Shown here one piece after another: positions 58,401 to 64,000 of a stretch of 64,000 bases of DNA. A program made the position numbers and the translations under genes. The notes under the pieces were generated by a model. It made no database searches, was not told the DNA's origin, and saw only the letters and a program-made list of their open reading frames with translations. The stretch lies in NCBI GenBank assembly GCA_037389465.1, contig JAZARR010000175.1:2356001-2420000 (forward strand), read 5' to 3'. Each line of letters begins with the position of its first letter. Within the stretch, counting starts at the first letter, position 1. Origin of the DNA: Baylisascaris procyonis (Eukaryota; Nematoda; Chromadorea; Rhabditida; Ascarididae).

Positions 58401-61400
58401 CTACAGCTTTTGCAAACTGAAACGTCAATATCGAGGTTTTCAAATAGCGCATATTTGCGAAATATTATCAGTTTTACTTTATAAACAAGATTATATCCTC
58501 ATTTGTAGCCATATGTATTGCAGCCGATATATTCTCGCCCAAAATAACATCCATATTAGTCCAATTCCAGATTTTATTTTCTTAAACATCGTCTGGAAAT
58601 TTATATATATATATGTATATAAATTTCGTATCTGCATACGCAGCAGCCAAAGTATGATTTTCAATTTCTTATGCAGTGCATCAAACAAACTTTAGTCTCT
58701 TCAGTCCATATTTATGAACCATGGTAGTGTAAACTCTGATCTGAAGCCTTTCAGATGACTTATAGTTTACTGTATTTGCTTCTGAGCATTGCGTTGCCCA
58801 TATTGCTGATACGTTGTGTATAGCGCTGCTAAAGTTCTTAAAAAGTGAATAAAACGTTTCTCGCATGAGCACTTCTAGCTTCCATAAAATGTGTTTTATG
58901 AATTTTTCTGCTCAATCGAGTCTGCTCAATTTCTGCTCAATAAAGCTAGTCGAAGATCCGAATTTTATCTCGCTATTTGTTTTGCTACAATGCGGCGGTT
59001 TACAGGTTCTTCTTTCGACCATTAAATCAAGCATTCGAGTGTTTAAAAGTTTTGAGAAACGGGCGAGAGTTACGATCACTTAGGCTTCGCTAGCCAGGAA
59101 TCGATGATTTGTTTTCATATTGGTATATTTAATCAGAAATGATGATCAACGCGGGACTTGATTTAAGAGTGAAGCATTGCCTTCAGAAACCTGAATTTAG
59201 ATACCTACCGTTGCTTCGAGAAGCTCTGGGGATCTGCATGGATCTTGCATCATCGGTCCACTATAGGTTTCACAGTTAACCGTTATTGCAGCACTTTGTG
59301 GGGATAGTGATCTACTCACGTAACACTTTGTACGAACATCCGAGTTGTAGAATCGTTCGGTGACTGATTGATAGAAGTTCGGATTATATGTCGATCGATC
59401 GATATTTCGACTTGTAGTGGGAGATGATGATTTCTTCGAGTTATTTGCATCGTTTAGATTTCGTTGATCACGAGGAACATCACTGTCGAGCAGATCGTTG
59501 CAAGAACGACATCGTACTTTTATAAAATGAGAGCTGACTAATTTTGGGCTAATCGCAATACGTTCTGGATGGCGTACTCGTTTTTCGTTAGGATATCCCA
59601 TTGTGGCAGTATTCTTTTCTTCCCGATCCGCTTTCGAAAATATCATTCGTCTTTCAGGATCCGGTTGACCGCTTAATTGAATGGGATGAATCCTTTCGAC
59701 AGAACATTTACCATGTTCACGTGTGCCAAAACCATAACGAGCAATTGTTTGATAAGGAGAGATATCCTTATCACTGCTATCATTCTGATAGGCTTCTTGA
59801 GGTGATACTGATTGGGCAATTGGGAAAATGATCTCCTGCGTTTGTCGTGGTGTTATCTCATGAGTTTCCGATCGACCGAACGTAACTCTTTTATCGCCAT
59901 CTGCGTTGGTCGTGACAAGTGGTTGTTGAGCACGACTACTACTACTTCTAGATTCTGTTGGCGTTGGTTCGTTGCTATCTGCATGTCCACTGAGTGTCGA
60001 CGTTGTCGAATCAGCCCAACTGCACGACGTTAATGGTGAAAAGTGCCCAGTGCTACGACTTTGTGTCTCATTTTCGTAACTAATAGCATTAACACCATCC
60101 GCCATTACCAGATTCCGAATGCCATCAATTGTTGGTAATTTTTGAACGTTATTCACATCGGCTTCTGAAGTATTTTGGTGTGTTGAACGCATCGTTTGAT
60201 GTTTGTTCAAGTGCGTGTCGTCTTGTTGTGATAAACCGATTTGTTGTCTCAATTGTTTTCGCTGAAATCATATATTTCCGCTTGTTTGCGCGGTAGCACT
60301 TTGATCCGAAGAAACGAAAATGCATGCATTTGCAAAGTGAGGATCAGCATTCCCAAATCAACAGAAAAAAAGAAATAGCACAGCAAACAGAAAATGAAAT
60401 ACATTCACGTAGGAAATAAATTATATTATTTGCTTTCGAATTCAATAGTAATAATTAACAATCTTAAATAAATTCGTTAATAAAAGTGAATATAGTAAGT
60501 AATAAATATAGTAATATAGTAATAATATCATAGCAACAAATACATGCTCAAATATTATGGATATTCCTTGAAAATAAATAACTAAATTATATGCTTCATG
60601 CAAAAGTGATATTATGCATCATCTAATCTTTAAAAAATATCAAAAAAAAAAAAATGTTAGAGACATATGAATGGAAAAGTTTCAGCATTTTTCACTATCA
60701 TATTCGGGCATTCTTTATTATTTTGAGGAAATTTTTGATTTGAAAGAAACTTTTAAATTGAATTTTAAATTCTATCATATATGAAACTTTTTTTCCCATT
60801 CTAATTAGCTAAACAGATGAATGAAGAAAGAATAACAATCAAATATAATAATTGCTTTATCGGGGGAAAAAAGAAACAAAACAAGAAAATTTACATCTTC
60901 AACGAAAAATAAAGAACTAAGATATAGTGTGTGGAAAAAAGTGCTTACACCAATGAAATAAACAAAAAAAAATCATCAGAAAAGTTCACTGAGAATGTAA
61001 ACACCCCTTTTCGAACTTTCATTTATTCATTTAAAAAAAAAGGAAATATCCAAAAAAAAGTATACTAGTAACTGAGAAGAAATAGCAATAGCCAATATAT
61101 GTAAAATAATCGCCATGCAAAAGGAAGAATTTAATGAACATCAAAAAAAAAACATAAATACAACATAAAAACACAACAAACCAATTTTCTAAATATTTTT
61201 CATTTAAAAAACAGTCGAGAAGTATAATAGAAATTTGCAAGTGCATAGTAATGTCGGCTACTTATGTGATTGTTTTATCATTCGAATCATGAAATATGAT
61301 AAATTTATCAGCATCACGGATATTAATTATTAATTAATATTAATTATCTGAAAGCTAAACTATTTTTATTTATTTTATAATTCGACAATCAAATTGCATT

Positions 61401-62871
61401 GATCTGATTACTTCTTCAAGTATTTTTGATTAGCATAATTATTCGCTATTTTTATGGAAATTTGCATTTCTATAACGCGTTGGAAAATTTAAAAGTTCAA
61501 AGTTGAGGAAATCTGAGAATAAACGTAAAACGTTGTAGATAGTTGAATTTTGTAGATCATTTTCAACTACTTCCAAATACGGCTAATTGCCTCTATTCCC
61601 TTCCCCCCCTCCCCGCCACTCTCTATTCCTATAAGATTTCGACCGCTTTGCCTACGGAGTTTGCACGCTAATATTGTACTTATAATAAATTACCAATATT
61701 TCTTGTCTAATTTCACAGTTTCAATTGGCACTCTAACCATGAGAACAAATAAACAAATAATTCGATAGTCCAAATAAAGGTGAATTTAGTAAGTCTCCTA
61801 TATCTTCTATGGGAAATTTGAAACGGCAAATTTTTCTTCTATCCCAATCCTCTTATTTGAGCCTATAACAGCAATTTACATCAACTGGTTTGTTGGCGAA
61901 ATTGTTTTTTATGAACGATCCCTTGTATCATATAAATCAATGAAGCCGAATCTTTTGCGTTTTGTTATGACTGTATACGAAGGTTAGAAAAATTAGTATT
62001 ACATGAAAATAATACGTAAATCTCGAAATGCACGTCAAAATGAGCGTAAATTCAACCTTTGAATAGGTTCATTGATATGTTCGACTGCACAACTCAACTT
62101 TTATAGTTAAGGAAAATTTATGAATATTGATACTTGATGAAAATTTTAATTGTTGGCGTAATAAAGTCATTTGTAAACGATTGTATCACTTCTATATGTA
62201 AATGCAATCAAGCATGCAGTATTCGCAAATTAAAGCGTAAGCACTTCAAACGAGCAAAGGAAAATGAAGAGAGGAAAAAGAAAATAGGCGTATTTCAATG
62301 TAAGCAAAAAAAAAAAAAATTAAATTAAATTAAATAAATAAAACAATTAGCTATAATTGTAACAAGCAGCTAAGGTAAAAAAAACTAGGTTTCATTTCGT
62401 GCAAATATGAGCACTAATATGACTGCAAATTTTACACATTTTAGAATCTAAAAAAAAACTAGTAAAAAGCACAAATTGCGCATTCTATAGCAATGATGCT
62501 ATATTTGTGAGAATTTTTTTCGAAGAAAAACAAATGTGCGTGCATTAAACTTATGGATCAGAGAAATTTTTTTGATTTATTTTATAAATTTCATTTTTTC
62601 CTTCTTTTTTTTACATTATGCACTTTTTTCAGTGGGTTTTGGTTCGCTTTAGGAACAGGCCGTCATTTTGTTTAATTGATATTTCAAATCGACCAACACT
62701 AACGAACAACAAAAACTTAAAATTCGATAAATAGAGTTTTTAACTATTTCTAACGAATTACACGAAAATGATGAGCATAAGAGGAAAAAGAAATGACATC
62801 GAAAATGCGGTCAAACTCACCACAAAAGAGCGTCCTGGTTGTGTGTCATCGTCATGATCCTCTTCTTCTTC
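50959..62871 (-). CDS. LMO7/LIMCH1-like LIM-domain protein, 3' part of the gene (seven exons, 5' incomplete)
   Basis: Seven exons on the - strand join in consistent phase to 1,743 nt (580 codons plus stop). The C-terminus is a single complete LIM domain with ligands Cys510, Cys513, His533, Cys536, Cys539, Cys542, Cys564 and Cys567 (numbering from the first exon seen). GRGAAMIIESLNLFYHLGCF and ADVRVR are closest to the LIM domain of vertebrate LMO7 and LIMCH1, actin- and junction-associated scaffolds; from memory the C. elegans counterpart is lim-8, a muscle attachment protein. Upstream of the LIM domain the chain is Ser/Thr/Gln-rich and probably disordered, with WRQIIEQQRLPNAGDTIG as a more ordered piece. 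No CH or PDZ domain is visible in the window; in relatives they would lie toward the N-terminus, beyond what is covered. The gene converges on the ATPase gene. Confidence 0.82.
51150..55119 (-). other. LIM gene intron splitting the LIM domain (4.0 kb)
   Basis: The exons on either side join as MELG/RGAAM with exact phase, so nothing is missing. It contains a (TA)n array at 52,423-52,491 and no supported exon; an ORF at 53,092-53,289 on + has no recognisable features. Confidence 0.6.
52423..52491. repeat. (TA)n microsatellite
   Basis: Pure TA run of about 34 units in the LIM gene intron. Confidence 0.95.
55120..55206 (-). CDS. LIM gene exon with first zinc knuckle start
   Basis: Encodes SEPVVAVSGKHRCSHCQMEL plus Gly split with the last exon; donor GTGAGT. 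CSHC gives the first two LIM ligands. The 5' limit is set by phase (acceptor GGACGAG); the alternative acceptor AGCAG five bases on would not match the previous exon. Confidence 0.78.
55555..55633 (-). CDS. LIM gene linker exon
   Basis: Acceptor ATATTGCAG, donor GTGAGT. It encodes VLHRFPDQMHCQSTETERPS and EVLSSD in the disordered region just before the LIM domain. Phases 0 to 1 fit both neighbours. Confidence 0.8.
56206..56344 (-). CDS. LIM gene linker exon, Ser/Arg-rich
   Basis: Acceptor TTTTTTTCAG, donor GTGAAT. It encodes SSSWSSARSLRSTEIGDVSR and a following LNNTGMSAVESLKPK stretch. Low-complexity, probably phosphorylated linker. The first base completes a codon split with the previous exon. 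Confidence 0.82.
57333..57475 (-). CDS. LIM gene exon with WRQIIEQQRLP segment
   Basis: Acceptor TATGTTCAG, donor GTGAGA, phases 0 to 2. It encodes DSREWRQIIEQQRLPNAGDT and IGKNRMDADSKFRIVHSS. In phase with both neighbours; without the splice it would hit TGA one base after the donor. Confidence 0.85.
58070..58150 (+). repeat. About 30-bp minisatellite, three diverged copies
   Basis: AATCTAGAAGTGTGCGTCAG, AATCTAGAAGTGTGCCCCAA and AATCTAGAACTACGTAG start successive units at about 30-bp spacing. A related sequence, AATCTAGACGTGCGTC, stands alone at about 51,531-51,546. Confidence 0.65.
59209..60261 (-). CDS. LIM gene long exon (351 codons)
   Basis: Open from acceptor TGATTTCAG to donor GTAGGT, phase 0 on both sides, and the only long non-repeat ORF of the window. 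It is rich in Ser, Thr, Gln, Asn and charged residues (for example PTESRSSSSRAQQPL), with no predicted membrane segment. A CxxC pair (KVRCRSCND, about 59,500) is the only cysteine cluster. It reads as a disordered scaffold region. The first Met-like codon is not the start, because the frame continues into the acceptor. Confidence 0.88.
60262..62820 (-). other. LIM gene intron (2.6 kb)
   Basis: AT-rich, with a C-rich tract at about 61,597-61,620. No supported exon. Confidence 0.55.
62821..62871 (-). CDS. LIM gene acidic mini-exon (first exon seen)
   Basis: Acceptor TTTTTATTACAG, donor GTGAGT, exactly 17 codons: EEEEDHDDDTQPGRSFV, phase 0 on both sides. Because it is a multiple of three it could be skipped without changing the frame. 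Confidence 0.78.
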
Positions 62872-63725
62872 CTGTAATAAAAATGAATCCTTAAATGATT
62901 TGCTTAGTAAGAAGATTATTTGAATCATTATTACACTGAGAAATTTTCAAATACTCATAAGATTTCGTTTTATTAATAATTTATGAATGGTATGGCTACA
63001 TATATCAACACTTATTGCAAATGGTTATTAATTATATCATCATATAAACCTCTTATCGTTGAGAATATCTTTTGATTGTGGTCATTAAACCCTTGATAAT
63101 AAAACTTTTGGATGCTTTTTTTATGTATAAGAATTGAATCTTTGATTTGGAGAACCCATAGAAAAAAAGGATTATTCATACAAAGCGAATGATCGATCAA
63201 AGTTTTACTAACCAATAAATTTTATTTGCAACAGAATTTATTCGTTTATAAAAAATTTTTCTTCGCGATTTGCACTTCATAAGCCAAAAGTCACATGGAA
63301 AATTTACATAAACCTTATCGCAATTCTTTGTAAAATTTGCATAATCTGTACTAAAATCATTACGCAATTCAGTTGAAAAAAGTTCACGCTTTTCAATATC
63401 AATTGGCTCTAAGCAGAACTTTAAATTTATCGAGCAAACACCACAGAACACAACGAGATGAATGAAACGGCATGTGAAGTAAAATCAATACGAGGTAAAT
63501 ACAAACGATCGGTGAAAAAGTGGGGGAGATTTCCAGGGAAATAATCTCGCTTAATCGTCTTTTTGTAATCTATGTCAGAAGAATGCATGGCGAATGCGAC
63601 AAAAGCGTGAACGATTTCGACTATGACCCTTTCAAGGACATATTTGTATAAACTGCTAGAAGTCGCTCTATGAAACAAGCAATGCGAGTGGAAAAGCATG
63701 CCAAGGAGACTGCTCTACACGCGTT

Positions 63726-63807
<82 letters not shown>

Positions 63808-64000
63808 AATGTCCATCTGACTCGTCGGGGAGCAATTTTGACTCGAGAAACACTGAAGCTACAATTGCAAAACCTGCTGTTCATAATATAAACTACAAGA
63901 TAGTCACCTGTGTAAACGCTCAAGGTGGCCACCAATTTGAAGGTTTATGCACATGAAAAAAACTTGAAAATTCACATGCTTTCGTATTACATAGACCGGT
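62872..64000. other. Window end, upstream intron of the LIM gene, no exon seen
   Basis: No convincing exon on either strand. Short ORFs on - (63,197-63,451 and 63,427-63,699) lack family features. A (TA)n array lies at 63,729-63,804. The LIM gene start must be further right, outside the window or in exons too short to see. Confidence 0.5.
63729..63804. repeat. (TA)n microsatellite
   Basis: Pure TA run of about 38 units near the window end; the Tyr-Ile ORFs over it are artefacts. Confidence 0.95.

Noticed and set aside
63197..63699. Minus-strand ORFs near the window end as upstream exons of the LIM gene
   Set aside because: No matching acceptor-donor pairs with the required phase 0 and no LMO7-family resemblance.

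Overview
This is an animal nuclear window, most likely from a nematode. It is AT-rich, has introns of about 0.2 to 4 kb (one of 11.2 kb), uses standard GT-AG splicing, and carries many (TA)n arrays. The nematode assignment is an inference: the main gene is a diverged Na,K-ATPase alpha-like P-type ATPase with altered ion-binding residues, resembling the nematode CATP side branch more than a canonical sodium pump. The exact species cannot be read from the sequence.

Layout. 1-15,132 is non-coding as far as can be seen, except for a clean 390-bp solo LTR (9,876-10,265) with a 4-bp target duplication. 15,133-47,297 on the + strand is one complete P2C-type ATPase gene. I assembled it by hand from 24 coding exons whose splice phases all agree; the total is 3,309 nt, giving 1,102 residues plus stop. 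Its 19th intron (32,815-44,017) contains a 10.4-kb imperfect CTGT/ACAG tetranucleotide satellite. The many long ORFs in that satellite (Leu-Ser-Val-Cys on +, Thr-Asp-Arg-Gln on -) are artefacts of the repeat and not proteins. 47,298-50,958 is the gap between two convergent genes. 50,959-62,871 on the - strand is the 3' part of an LMO7/LIMCH1-like gene: seven exons, 580 residues in the window, phases consistent, with a complete C-terminal LIM zinc-binding domain. Its 5' end lies beyond the exons I can support. The last 1.1 kb shows no exon.

Biology. The ATPase keeps the P-type catalytic core (DKTGTLT, KGAPE, DPPR, TGDHP, TGDGVND). However, the M4 glutamate is Gln, the M5 Ser-Asn pair is His-Thr, the second M6 Asp is Glu, and TGES is TGEA. 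It also has an extra stretch of about 60 residues in the nucleotide-binding domain and lacks the C-terminal Tyr-Tyr and the beta-subunit SYGQ motif. It is therefore either a pump with changed selectivity or one with a partly non-transport role. The LIM protein is probably an actin/junction or muscle-attachment scaffold. The two genes show no functional link beyond being neighbours.

Most unusual feature. The intronic satellite is about 10 kb, strongly strand-asymmetric, has internal higher-order duplications (80 bp and 1,080 bp offsets), and would be transcribed as a CUGU-rich RNA inside the ATPase pre-mRNA. The exon just after it has a poor splice acceptor, and a better-looking decoy acceptor 48 bp upstream leads straight to a stop codon.
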